Assembly: GCA_035236585.1 (NCBI GenBank)
Contig: CP141127.1
Span: 73,823,495-73,887,494 of the forward strand
DNA: 64,000 bases
Direction of reading: 5' to 3'
DNA from: Warburgia ugandensis
Lineage: Eukaryota > Streptophyta > Magnoliopsida > Canellales > Canellaceae
Shown here: one piece after another, positions 1 to 12,600 of the stretch
How positions within the stretch are numbered: position 1 is the first letter of the stretch
Layout of the letters: each line of letters begins with the position of its first letter
Translations under genes and position numbers: made by a program
The notes under the pieces: generated by a model
What the model was told of the DNA's origin: nothing
Seen by the model: only the letters and a program-made list of their open reading frames with translations
Databases searched by the model: none

Positions 1-3000
1 CAGCATATAGTTCTAGTTTGAGAGTGAAACCTTGAGGATAACTGTTACCAAAGGGTGCTTATAGTTGAAATCAGTGACATTATGACAGTCCGGCGTTGGC
101 TTGTTAAATTAGCAGCTGATGATAAGAATGTGGCACATGTGGGGTCTTCTCATCTAAAATGTGGTTGTTAGGAGACGTCTAAAATGGATAATCAGAAAAA
201 TATGCCTCAAAAACACGTAAGCTCTATATTAAGTAAAAATAAGTTCGTTCATCAGAGCGTCACAAAAAGCATTATTTCAAAGTGGGGCCCAAACTATCGG
301 ACGGTCTTGATCAGCATTATGTCATTGCAAATCTAAGTTGGAGACGGCGTGGTTAATATATCTTAATTAAACTTAGTTAAGTGGCTTAGAAGCTTAGAGA
401 AGGTCAAAAGTGAAGGGGATCCGGCGTGAGTCCCGTTAGAGTCCAACCGTAAAAGTTTTCTCTTCCTTGAAAATATGGACCGCAACCACATCACCTGACG
501 GAGCCAGAGAACTCCAGACGGTCTTTTAACGGAGCTGGTAGTTATTCACAGGCGTGTATACCCAACTGATTCACGGGCACATGGCCCGAAAATAGTATTC
601 AACGAGAGAATTTAATAACCTTCCCCAGTATTTATTTATTTATATAGCTTCAATTATTTCCCAGAATATTTCTTTTTTAAAAGAAAGTCAAAGGTGCCAC
701 TGCTCAACTTTTTCCATTTTTTAAATCTTGGGACACTCTTGCAGTATGACAATTGCCTTTTCCTTTATTTATTTAAATTACTCCGAAATTATGCATAAGC
801 TGCAAATGCAGTAGCCTTCAGAACTAGCTGGTAGTCCGCCCTAATCTTCTAGCTGGGAACATCTTGACAAGTCCATGTCAAAAGAGCTCACCGACCACAC
901 AATTCGCAACATGGATTACTCCAATGGCCCCCATCGACCAGAAGCTTATTGATTAACTAGTTCCAATCGTCGACTGTCTGCCTGCCTCTAATTGTGGGCT
1001 ATATTTTGTAGGTGATCCATCTGCAGCCACAACTTAGGTTTCAACCTTTGATTCGTTAAAGTTTCATTATTGTTTTCTTTATGAACTTTTGATATTTTAA
1101 TCTCCCCGTTCAATGTAATAGTGGCTGTACGATTGCCAACTGAGTAAATTTCTGGAGCATGAAGCAATCTCACTTTGGTTCAGGCAAAATTCACATCACT
1201 ATGGCTTATAACAAAAGATACTCCCTTTTCTGTGATCGGAATTGGCATAAATATTTATGATATCACACATCGACTACTCCTCAATATCTATCTACCATAT
1301 ATTTTGGTACGTCACGAAACAGCTGGATCTCTAATGTTCCCTGAATCTGTGGACTATTAGTACATGTAAACCCTCCCAATGACAATGTCACTGGTTGAGG
1401 CAGACTACTAGTCAATACTCCGTGGCACTGTTATACTTTTGCTTATTTATATTTAGAGGAATGCTAAATCGAAGCATGGTAAGAGCTTGCAGTCAAATAG
1501 TTTTAACTTTTTGCGAGATAAGGCTTATTTGTAAATAATCTACTTAGTTCATCTAATTAGTTTGGCTTTGAATATCTCCTAATTTAAAAATCAAGCAGAT
1601 TGACATATGATAATATGGTGTTTTTCACTTTTAGATATAAACTGTAGTTTACAAAATTTTTAGCCATTCATTAAAAGAAAAATTCTTTAGATGCAAGAAC
1701 TCTTTAGATGTTAGAATTATCCAATGTATACTTTTTGAACTAAAATACATCTAAAGTTAAAATAATTAAATAAACTAGGTAGATCATTTATATGTGGACT
1801 CTGTCATGCAATAAGTCGGAGGGCTTTAACTCCGCGCGCTTATCGGCTTTTATTTACCATTCCTCTATATTTCATGGAGCCGATTGGATTAGCCCGTCCC
1901 TCGATTGCTCGATATTTACACTCTCACATAACTCTAAGTCATATGTTAAAATGCTGTTATTTTACAATTTTCCTGACACAAGATACCCTGCCAAGTAACT
2001 ATATATTACGGAAAGTCCTTCATCCATTCACGGTTGAGAGCCGTATCCTTTGTTTAATAAAAAATACGAGTACGTAGCGGCCGATAATTAATCTTGAAAG
2101 ATTGTCAACAAATCGACGTCGTAGAGAAGGAGAAGTGGGTGAGTTATGGATAAGATTTTGCAAGCCCAGGAAAGTTTCTCCAAGTCAGCGAAAATCAATT
2201 TTGTGTTCTTCATACGATGTAAGCAATCTAATGACGCTAATGCTCCCTTAGCAGCACTTAACTTCCGCATGCTTGGAGGGCGTGTTGGTGTTGCAAAATT
2301 GAGTTGCAGTCTCGTAATTAAGGGAATAAAAATGAGCATTTTGTTGTGATGTATTCTCGGGTGCTGAAAAAGACTCCGGTGTCATAAGATGACGGCTCAG
2401 GAAAGGGCCATGGTCACGGAGAAATTGCGGAAGTGGATTTTACGTAACGAACCCCGTCACTTACGTCCTTGTTGGCGGCTCGGCTTAGGGCCGCCTGGTA
2501 CGAGAACAAGAATTACATTTAGTGCCTAATCTCGTTCGTTCTCCGAAACGAGGGATGGATACGCTAGAAATCGGGGATTCCGATATCGGTCTTCTCTGCA
2601 ATCGAGCGACCAAACAGAGGAGGGCGTAGAATCACCTCCGTTAGTCCTTCAAAGGACGGATGAGATGGGCCTCAGAAGAATAGTGGGCTGGATCATTTTT
2701 ACAGATGCTTCAGAATCATAGAAGTTATATTTGGATAATTCCCATCTTTTTGTATTCTGGTTTGATTAGAAATTGTCCAAAAATTCTCAGTTACATGAAA
2801 ATTACCAAATTATAGTCAAATTTACCTTAAATTTTGGTGAATAAATTTCTAAATTCTTAAGTAATTTGTAATCTTTTACAAATCCGACTGGGACTTAAAT
2901 TCTGACCCTTGTCAATGTTTTCCTGAATTTTCCGATCTATGCGTGAATCCGAACTGAAAATGCGTATCCCACCTTACATTGCGCTACTGGAATACATTAG

Positions 3001-4030
3001 TCGGTCGACCACCGTATACAACTCAGAACTGAGAACTCCCTCCCCTGACACAGTGGCCTGTCTCAACATTCAAACAATTTCTTTGGAGCTACAATACAAG
3101 AAAACGATTCTAGTTGTGCTATAAGAAGTCCAAGTGGGACCTTTCATTTAATTATCTAAACCGCTCAGTTTTTCATTTTTATTTTCATTCGAGATTGGAA
3201 GTGATATGCTTGATGCTTCCTTTCAAGTCTGCATTAAATCGAGTAAGTGGTTAGTGTATTCTACCCGTCAGAGCTAGTTAACCAAAATTTGGGATTAAAT
3301 GGGACACGTGCAGAGGCCCCAGCTTATCTTTTAGATCGGAAGGTTATGATCAGCAGATCCGAACGGGATACATAAAGATGCAGCCCAATTTCCAGTGGGT
3401 CCCATCTGATGAGCCGGAATTTGGTCGAAAATAAATCTGGAATGAGAGCAGTTTGGATTGACAAACAAAAACATTTGCCTTTCCACTCCCCATTATTAAG
3501 GCGACGGATTAGGGAAAAAGATTCTAAAGCAGGAAAAGAAAGAAAGGCTGATTTCTGCAGCCCGGCTTCTCTTTTCCTCCATCGCCTTAGCCATTTATCA
3601 CCGGCGATCCTAAAGGGTGGAGCACCTTTTCGACAACCAGACGGGCAAAAGCCGTTCAGCTTCATGTGAGAAGGGCATTATCCTCGCTCTATTATTGCGG
3701 AAAAGAATCAATTATTTAAGCGGCCGACGAGCCAAGAGTAGACCTTAGAAAAGGCGGGTCCCGCATTTAAAGTCAATCTCTAATTAAAATAGGAATAACC
3801 CCAATAATTAAATCGAACTAATTTTCCCCAAATTTTTACAAAACTCTCATTGTCAGGTTGACTGCAATCTTAGTTGAAAAGTTTGGCTACGCAGTGGGCC
3901 CAGTTTGAGAACATCGCATTTGAGACGGTGGGGAAGGCGAAGGTTAGCGTCTCGAGGCAGGGTTATCGACCGACACGTTACCGGTAAAGGCCGGGAAAAA
4001 GCTTATACGGGGGCGGGGACGAGAGTGGGT
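1..4030. other. Upstream intergenic DNA, no recognisable gene
   Basis: About 4 kb upstream of the H+-ATPase. Open frames here are short (the longest is 113 codons, 3324-3665 on the - strand). None shows a domain or motif I recognise, and they overlap other frames on the opposite strand. Base composition is mixed: AT-rich at 600-800 and 1440-1790, more GC-rich at 2360-2700 and 3890-4040. A CACGTG hexamer lies at 3305-3310. The distal promoter of the downstream gene probably lies in the last 1-2 kb, which is inference from position only. A decayed transposon could also be present, but I could not identify termini. Confidence 0.5.
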
Positions 4031-4032
4031 CC

Positions 4033-4064
4033 CACGTGCCCTAAGAGGTGGAGAATATATATAT
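4033..4064 (+). promoter_or_regulatory. Core promoter: G-box and TATA box
   Basis: A CACGTG G-box core occupies 4033-4038 and an ATATATATAT tract (TATA box) occupies 4055-4064. A TATA box usually lies 25-35 bases upstream of the start site, so transcription should begin near 4085-4095. That leaves a leader of roughly 190 bases before the ATG at 4281. The G-box about 20 bases upstream of the TATA box is a typical bZIP/bHLH binding core in plants. Start-site position and factor binding are inferred. Confidence 0.6.
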
Positions 4065-4171
4065 GAAACGAAGGAGGGCGAACACAGCAGAGAAAACTCT
4101 CTCCATTTCTTTCGCATTTCTTCTACCTCTGCTTTTCAGTTCAAAGAAAGGAGAAAGGAGACAGGAAAACC

Positions 4172-4210
4172 ATGAGTTTTCTGTGTTTTCTTCTTCTCCC
4201 TCTTTGGTGA
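4172..4210 (+). promoter_or_regulatory. Upstream ORF in the H+-ATPase leader
   Basis: Within the predicted 5' leader, ATG at 4172 opens a 12-codon reading frame (MSFLCFLLLPLW) that stops with TGA at 4208-4210, 70 bases before the main ATG. A ribosome scanning from a start near 4090 would meet this ATG first. Upstream ORFs have been described in the leaders of several plant plasma-membrane H+-ATPase genes, where translation of the main frame depends on leaky scanning or reinitiation. The short length and 70-base gap fit reinitiation. The effect here is inferred. Confidence 0.6.
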
Positions 4211-4280
4211 TAGGGCTTTCAAACTTTCTGGAACTGTTGATAGTCGGATTTAGTTCTTAGTGAGTGATTTTGCTGCAGAG

Positions 4281-7200
4281 ATGGGAGGCGATAAGGCGAT
4301 CAGTTTGGAGGAGATTAAAAATGAGGCTGTTGATCTGGTATGTGATTTAAGTGACATCATTTTTCTGGTTTTTTTCTGTGATGATGTTTCATTATTTGGA
4401 TGTTTTAGGAACCTTTTAATGATGCTTCAGATGCATATTTCTTTATTTCTATCAGGTTTCTGCTTTTTATTGCTGTATTAGAGATCTGAGAAGGAAATGC
4501 CTTATTTTTTTATACAATTTTGTGTTTTTGTTCGTCTTTCCTGTGCTTTTGCATCGTGCAGATGAAGCAAGTTGTTTGAGATGGATATTTCACAATAGTC
4601 AAGTTTTTGCTTTTCCTTGCTGTATTAGCGATCTGAGAAGTAATTCCCTATTTTTGATAAATTTGTGGTTTTTCACATGTTGTTGATGATCTTAGAGATA
4701 GAAATGAAGATATATGAGGAATGATTTGCTTACGTTTTCATTTCGCTGTACTTTTTGGATCTGTTGCAGTACAATAGTGGTTTTCATTTGTTTTGTTTTT
4801 TGTTTTATTTTTTATCTGAAGCCTGAAAACTCTGTATAGCTTTTCTGTTTGTGATTTCAGATATCTTCGACTATTTCCGTGGCATTCAGTTGATTTTTTT
4901 TTGTGTGTCAAGAAACATGAGATAGAAGGGAGCTGATCTGTCTGTTATTTGTTTGTGGAATTCTCTGTTCTTTTTTGCTCTGATAAAATATAGAACTTGT
5001 ATCATTTCGTTTTAGCAATTAGTTATTCATTAAGAGCTGTTTCAGCGTTGACTTTTTTTTCTTTTTCTTTTTTTTTTTATAAAATTTCTGACTTAGGTTG
5101 CTATATTACAGCAGAAATTTCGACGCTATCTTCTATTTTTCTCACTTTGATTTTCACAGAAATTCCTTATTTTTATTCTTTTATTCTTTTCTGGATCTTT
5201 TCTTGGCAAATCTGGAAATTCCGCCTTTTATACTAATATTTACATCGTTTGCAAGTGTCTCGACTTTACTCTTCTTCTCTCTCTCGTCACTTTGTTTCGC
5301 TGAAGTCCGCTTCGTCATTTCATGGAAGTTGTGCAAGCGTCAGATTGGATTCCACTTTCTCATATGCAGATTGAAAGTCAGGAGTAGTGCCGTGAGGAGA
5401 GCGAAGAAAGACGCTTTTTATTTATTTTAATTTTCATTTGATAAGTCATCGAAATTTGCAGTTCCGTCCCCTCCTCAAAACTCCACCACGTTTTTCTGCC
5501 TTCCCCTCGTTTGCCGTTCTGGGATTTGGGTACTTTCTTCGTACTTTTCCTTTTCGCCGCTGCACCTCTCTTTCAAGTCATTGGGCGTTAAGACGAGATA
5601 TTTTCCTTCGTCAATTTCTTGCGCTTTTGTAAAAGGAACATATAATTTTGTTATAGGGAGGAATGATGCCATGGTGGCACGCATATGCTTGCTCCACTTT
5701 TGCATCGTTGGCGTCACAAATCATTAACCAGCCCCGTTCATCTGATTTTTGTGACGCTGGATCATTTGCGTATGAAACTGAATGAATATAACATCTAAAA
5801 ACTGTGCTTTTTACTTGTTGATATGGGCCGTTTTTTAAATGATCAGAGCAATAGTGATCCACAGTCATAAAAATCGTATGAACGTGTCTGATGAATTATT
5901 TGCGAGGCTGTTCGTGCAAAAGTAGTGCTCGCTCCGGTGCGCGTACCATCCCATCGTTCCTCCTCTAGTAAATAGTAGTGAAAGTTTCGTATTTTAACGC
6001 TGGAAATGATTAGAAAATGTCTAGCGGCGCTCCTTATACAACTAATTGACAAGACTATCGTTTTTCTTCATCTACGGATAACACGTTTAAGCGGACAATC
6101 ATGCCCTTTGGTGTCTAGTGTTAGTGCCTACGACTATTGGTACTGACCACGGGCTTTTTGGTAGTTCAGCTGAAAGTGGACAAAATACTGTTTTCTTTTT
6201 GCTTTTTTTGCATTTTTCTTTTCACGAGGCTGGTCTGGGAGGTACGTACTGTCACGAGTACTGATGTCTGGCTTTGGTTTATTCTGAAGAAGTTTTCTAA
6301 TATTTACATTGAAGGCGACAAAATATTAGAAAAAGGTTAGTGGACAAAATACTATTTTTCTTTTTGCACTTTCTGTTCACAAGATGGGCTTTGGTGGCAT
6401 GTACTCAAAGGGGTTCCAATTGTAGATATTTTTCTAATACTTTTAATTAATTTGACGTGGAGAACATATTCACCGAAGGAAGGAAAAACAAAAGAAGTGG
6501 ACAAAAGTGTTACTTTTTCCTTTGCCATTTTCTGTTCGCAAGATGGTTTCCCGAGTAAGTACGGTCAAGAGTACTGAAGCTACGGCTTTCGTATATCCAG
6601 GAACGGATTCCAATCGAAGAGGTGTTCGAGCAGCTCAAATGTACGAAGGAAGGTCTGTCAACGGAAGAAGGAGCCAACCGGCTTCAGATCTTCGGGCCGA
6701 ATAAGTTAGAAGAGAAAAAGGTCCGCTGTCACTAGCCACGGCTGGTTATTAATATTCGGTTTTTCTTTTTCCTCTAGGCTGTTTAGCAATTTTCTTTTCT
6801 TTCTAAATCTTACAGAGAAATGATAATTACAGGAGAGCAAAATTCTCAAGTTTTTGGGTTTCATGTGGAACCCCTTGTCGTGGGTCATGGAAATGGCAGC
6901 TATCATGGCCATTGCTTTAGCAAACGGAGATGGGAAGCCTCCAGATTGGCAAGATTTTGTTGGTATTCTCACCCTGCTGGTAATCAACTCTACCATCAGT
7001 TTCATTGAAGAGAATAATGCCGGTAATGCGGCAGCTGCTCTTATGGCTGGTCTTGCTCCAAAAACTAAGGTATGAAAAATGGTTACAGCTACTGGACTAC
7101 CTCTGTTCATGATTTTACACTTAAAATTAACCCAGTTCCTTTTTTGCGCTAACACATTTGTCTTCTCAACAAATGGATAGGTTCTAAGAGATGGTCGATG

Positions 7201-10200
7201 GAGTGAGCAAGACGCTGCTATTCTAGTTCCGGGAGACATAATAAGCATCAAACTCGGAGATATTGTTCCTGCTGATGCCCGTCTTCTGGAGGGTGATCCG
7301 TTAAAAATTGACCAATCTGCTTTGACTGGAGAGTCACTTCCCGTCACCAAGAACCCTGGTGATGAAGTGTTTTCCGGTTCCACGTGTAAGCAGGGTGAAA
7401 TCGAAGCAGTTGTCATTGCAACTGGCGTTCACACCTTCTTCGGTAAAGCAGCTCATCTAGTGGACAGCACTAACAATGTAGGACATTTCCAAAAGGTTCT
7501 TACATCTATTGGTAACTTCTGTATATGCTCAATTGCAATTGGGATGATTGTTGAGATAATTGTCATGTACCCAATTCAACATCGCAAGTACAGAAGCGGG
7601 ATTGACAATCTCCTGGTCCTCTTGATTGGAGGTATTCCTATAGCGATGCCTACCGTTTTGTCTGTTACTATGGCTATTGGATCCCACAGGCTTTCTGAGC
7701 AGGGGGCAATCACGAAGAGAATGACTGCCATTGAGGAGATGGCTGGCATGGACGTCCTCTGCAGTGATAAGACTGGGACTCTTACTCTCAATAAGCTAAG
7801 TATTGACACCAACTTGATTGAGGTGTTTGCGAAAGGTGTTGACAGAGAACATGTTATCCTGCTTGCTGCAAGAGCATCAAGGACTGAAAATCAGGATGCT
7901 ATTGATGCAGCTATGGTGGGGATGCTTGCGGATCCTAAAGAGGTATATATAACCCAATCATTTTGCACTACTTAGCTAGACAGCTAAAATGTTACTTATG
8001 AACTGTATGCTAGATAAAACTCAGAATATAAACCTTTATAGGACTGGAGTTACTGGTAAACTGAGATCAGTTAACAGTTTGTGGTTGGTGACACTTGCCC
8101 TAGAATTTGGCTTCATATCCGTCAAGTAAATTTGCCAGTAATTCTGTTTAGCAGTTTTCCTTCTTAAAATTATATGCTTGCTACTGTCTCATATCCTGAA
8201 ACGCATTGTCAACTTTCTTCATTCAAGTTATCATCATGTTTGGTTTATAGAACTTATTTAAATTTAGCAGCAAAAACAAAGAAGGGAAAGATTCATGGGT
8301 TATACAAGAGTAAGAAGGGACCAGAATACACCATATTTATGAACGGCACCTGCATTAGTGATCTGGATCATCATCTGGAACAAAATGAGAGATGGAGGTT
8401 TAGTAATGGATATATCATGTGCTTCTTGAAAATGTTGAGAACACATTGTCGCCAGCTTAATCATAGTGACAAATTTTGCAAGTCTGTAACCAATTGGAGC
8501 TCCAATTGGTTACAAACTTACAAAAACTTTCACCAGAATTAGGCTGGTAATGGCAGTTGTTGGGACCAATTCTTGATGTCTACTTCAGTAGTTGCAAAGT
8601 AGACATCTCACACCTATTACCTGAATTGATTTGGAAGCTGCATTGAGATTAATCCTGAAAAAATTGCACAGCAGATGGCCTTTTAGATTAATCAAAGGGG
8701 AGTCAGTTTTATGACCCAGCAAGAATTAGAATAAGAAATCTTTTTTTTAGTGTAGGTTGCAATGATGATTTTTGCCACTTCCTCAGCATTTCATTAATCA
8801 TTTATCTTAATCCAAAGAGAACACCAAACATAATTCTAGTATGTTAATTGACATTGTTTGCGCTCTACAGGCACGAGCTGGCATAAGAGAGGTGCACTTT
8901 CTGCCTTTTAACCCTGTAGATAAAAGAACAGCTCTCACCTACATTGATGCAGATGGCAGCTGGCATCGTGCTAGCAAAGGTGCCCCTGAACAGGTATGCC
9001 ATACTTGTCTTTTTTCTTCTTTTCTCTTCATTTCCTTCATAGGGATGACTCAGATTAAATCAATAATGCGGTAGTTACTCATTTGTTTGTACGTGTATCA
9101 ACAAACAGATATTGACCCTCTGCAACTGCAAAGAAGATGTTAAGAACAAGGTCCATTCTGTTATTGACAAGTTTGCAGAACGTGGGCTTCGATCATTGGC
9201 CGTCGCAAGACAGGTATATGATCTTAAGTTTGGTTATTTGTTTTTGCTTGTCTAATGGGATGTTCCTCTTATCATCACTTCTATTATTTATTTGGCAGGA
9301 AGTGCCTGAGAAAACAAAGGAGAGTCCTGGAAGACCATGGCAGTTTGTTGGTCTGTTGCCCCTCTTTGACCCCCCCAGGCATGACAGTGCAGAAACCATC
9401 CGTAGGGCTCTGAACCTTGGTGTGAATGTGAAGATGATTACAGGTAATTGGAGATCTTTTGATTTTTTCACTTGATGATTCCTTTTTGTTCTTTATCTTA
9501 TGCCTTCTCTTTATTTTCATGTTTTCAGGGGATCAGCTTGCCATTGCTAAGGAGACTGGTCGGAGGCTAGGAATGGGAACCAACATGTATCCTTCATCTT
9601 CATTGCTTGGCGGAGACAAGGATGCATCAATTGCCTCCCTTCCTGTTGATGAATTGATTGAGAAGGCTGATGGTTTTGCTGGGGTATTTCCAGGTGGGAT
9701 TTGTCCATAAAATCCTGTTGTTCTGAAAATCTGTTCTCAAATTGAAAACTAGTTGCTCATGATAGGTTTGCCTGTTCTGAAACAGAGCATAAATATGAAA
9801 TTGTGAAGAGGTTACAGGAGAGAAAGCACATATGTGGAATGACAGGAGATGGAGTTAATGATGCCCCTGCTCTAAAGAAAGCTGATATTGGTATTGCTGT
9901 GGCTGATGCCACAGATGCTGCTAGAGGCGCTTCTGACATAGTCCTCACAGAACCTGGACTTAGTGTCATCATCAGTGCAGTTCTAACCAGCAGGGCTATT
10001 TTCCAGAGGATGAAGAACTACACTGTAATCTATTCGCATTATTTTTTCCTGATAGGTCCCAAAAATCTTGTCCTTTTCTTTTCTTTCTCCTATTTGTGAG
10101 AATTGACTGTGCTTCATTTGGGTTCTCTGATACACAGATATATGCTGTCTCCATCACCATTCGTATTGTTGTAAGTGGCAAAACAAGTGACATTCTCTGT

Positions 10201-12136
10201 CTTGACTTATTTATCCGAACTAGTGTTTTAATTGTTCTTTCTGTCTCTTGCTTCATTGCAACTTGTAGCTTGGTTTTATGCTTATTGCTCTGATCTGGAA
10301 GTACGACTTCTCTCCATTTATGGTTTTGATTATTGCCATCCTAAATGACGGTGAGATATTGATCAAGGAAACTTTAGAATTGAATGTCTTGATGCACTTC
10401 TTGTCTGCCAACTACAACAGGATTACTATGAGACTGAGTTTCCATGAACTGGTGTTTGACTCTAGGAACAATCATGACCATTTCAAAGGACAGAGTTAAG
10501 CCATCTCCCATGCCAGACAGCTGGAAACTGAAAGAAATTTTTGCAACTGGTGTCGTGCTAGGAGGTTATTTGGCTCTGATGACAGTCATCTTCTTCTGGG
10601 CTATGCATGATACAGACTTCTTCTCGGTAAAGTTTTCCTTGATAAATTTATGTTTCTGCTCATATATTGATTTCTATATGTTGTTCCAACCTTATTCACA
10701 TGCTTCTCCCCATTGTTATAAACAGAAATCATCTGACAGATACTGTATTTTCTTCTGAGGCAGGATAAATTTGGTGTTAGGTCACTGCGACATAGAGAAG
10801 ATGAAATGATGGCTGCCCTTTACCTGCAAGTGAGTATTGTCAGCCAGGCTCTCATATTTGTCACCCGATCTCGGAGCTGGTCCTTTATTGAACGCCCTGG
10901 GCTCCTCTTGGTCTCTGCTTTCATAGTGGCACAACTGGTAATACTCATGCTCCTTCCCTTTCATTTTGGTTTGTCTAAAATTACTCTGAGGGTGCATCTT
11001 TTCTATCAAACAGTTAAACAACACGATAAGGGTACTTTTCATCTTCCAATGCCATTGAATTTGAAAAGGGCCAGCTGCTCTCTGTCCTAGAGGCAGAAGA
11101 CTGAAGCTCCTTTTTGTTTGGGCTATGTGACTGATTTTGGTTCCTGGGCCAGCATCTCTTATCTTTTGCGCATCATATTTTTGCTTTCATTGAAAATTGA
11201 GTTATACTGGAAAACCATTATGCGACATCCTAAGCAAAGTACCAAGTTAATTATCTCAATTAGAATCTGTCAAATATTTTGATTTAGTGACCGATACATT
11301 CCATTTGCCCTTTATCTCCTATTCTTATTCCGTGTAGTTCACTTGTATGCTTGACTAGTCTCTAATTCTGGCCTCAAGAATTATTTAACTGCTACAAAGA
11401 CATTCAACCATGATAACCTTTCTAACAAGTCCTTTTCTACCAGGTGGCAACACTAATAGCTGTCTATGCCCACTGGGGCTTTGCAAGGATCGAAGGAGTG
11501 GGTTGGGGTTGGGCTGGAGTCATCTGGCTCTACAGTGTGGTATTCTATTTCCCACTTGATTGGATCAAATTTGCTGTCCGCTACATTCTAAGTGGAAAGG
11601 CATGGGATACTCTTCTAGAGAGGAAGGTACAGTTGGACTACGGAGTTTTTTCATTTCAATGTGCTTTTTAAGTTTTTAAGTGCCATCCTAAATTTCTCTC
11701 GCCTCATGTTTTTTGGCTATTGCCTATGGTAGACTGCCTTTACTAGCAAGAAGGATTATGGCAGAGAGGAAAGGGAAGCTCAATGGGCTCTGGCTCAGAG
11801 AACATTGCATGGCCTTCAACCACCTGAAACTTCTAACCTCTTCAACGACAAGAACAGCTACAGAGAGCTGTCAGAGATCGCTGAGCAGGCCAAGAGGCGA
11901 GCTGAAGTTGCAAGGTAAGATGGATGACAAGTGCAAACCATTGCGATTTGTTTATTTAAACTCGAGAAAAGTCATTTTTCCGTCCAAATAAAAATGGTGG
12001 AACCAATTGATCAATCAATTTGACATATTTAAATTGCAGGTTACGTGAGCTGCACACCTTGAAGGGACATGTGGAGTCGGTGGTGAAGCTGAAGGGGCTT
12101 GATATCGACACCATCCAGCAGCATTATACAGTGTAA
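4281..12136 (+). CDS. PMA4: Plasma-membrane H+-ATPase (P3A-type), subfamily II, 16 exons
   Basis: Proton pump of the plant plasma membrane: it hydrolyses ATP to export H+ and energise secondary transport. Exons: 4281-4337, 6601-6720, 6833-7069, 7181-7942, 8871-8993, 9109-9213, 9299-9443, 9529-9693, 9786-10024, 10138-10170, 10269-10350, 10466-10626, 10764-10937, 11444-11626, 11733-11914, 12040-12136. All introns are GT-AG. The sum is 2865 nt, or 954 residues, the normal family length. Visible motifs: Asn111 in M2, TGES 187-190 (actuator domain), the phosphorylated aspartate Asp334 in DKTGT, TGDGVND 591-597, Arg660 in M5 and the proton-binding Asp689 in M6. The C-terminal autoinhibitory domain ends in QQHYTV; phosphorylated Thr953 would bind 14-3-3 proteins and activate the pump. 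The start [15 protein letters not shown] and the QQHYTV end resemble subfamily II pumps such as tobacco PMA4; the symbol is by similarity. No disabling mutation was seen. It is the only intact gene in the window. Confidence 0.96.
4338..6600 (+). other. Long first intron of the H+-ATPase gene
   Basis: The intron runs from GTATGTGA at 4338 to TATATCCAG ending at 6600. It is 2263 bases, far longer than the other fourteen introns (85-928 bases). It is T-rich, with polypyrimidine stretches around 5050-5090 and 6190-6220. It splits the first 19 codons from the rest. A long intron just after the start codon is often linked to intron-mediated enhancement in plants, but I have no direct evidence for this here. 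Open frames inside it (for example 5098-5430) show no recognised domain. Confidence 0.85.
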
Positions 12137-12600
12137 TAAACATATGAAGTTTAGTTATCAAAAGAGCCATGGGTACAGAGAAGTCGAACAAGGAGAGGAC
12201 AAGGAGGAAGCTCTAACTAGTAGAATGCTTTCTAGACGCGCCAATATGTAACTTTCTTCATCAGTTACCTTTTCATTTTCATGCAAGAGAGGAGGGGAAG
12301 GGGACTTGGCTGGTTTTTCTTTCGCTCTGTAGGAGCAAAATAACATGAATCTACCGTTTTTTCCCACATCTGTCTCTCTTCATTCTATCCTACTTAGCTA
12401 CAACAGTCTCGAAGGATCTCCTTTTCTTCTTCATTTGATTTTTTTTTTTTTTTCCCTGTGTGAATCTAAACCTTTGTGTGGAACAACATAATAGTCAGTT
12501 GGTACGAGTTTAGATTCACCGATATGTGGAACAGTTTCCTTATATTGTCTGTAATGTAAAAGATGAACAGTTTGATTAATGCAGAAATGCTGCCATATGA
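12137..12600 (+). other. Probable 3' UTR of the H+-ATPase gene
   Basis: This follows the TAA at 12134-12136. An AATAAA overlaps the stop codon (12135-12140), too early to serve as the main poly(A) signal. AT-rich, T-rich sequence follows, with a poly-T tract near 12438-12452 and a TAATGTAAAAG element near 12550. The exact cleavage site cannot be fixed. Length is estimated from typical plant 3' UTRs. Confidence 0.45.

Noticed and set aside
3324..3669. Overlapping 113- and 86-codon frames on opposite strands upstream of the pump gene
   Set aside because: No recognisable domain, no splice context and mutual overlap. They are best explained as chance frames in promoter DNA.
5098..5430. 110-codon frame inside intron 1
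   Set aside because: It lies between well-supported splice sites, is Phe/Ser-rich from T-rich sequence and has no known motif.
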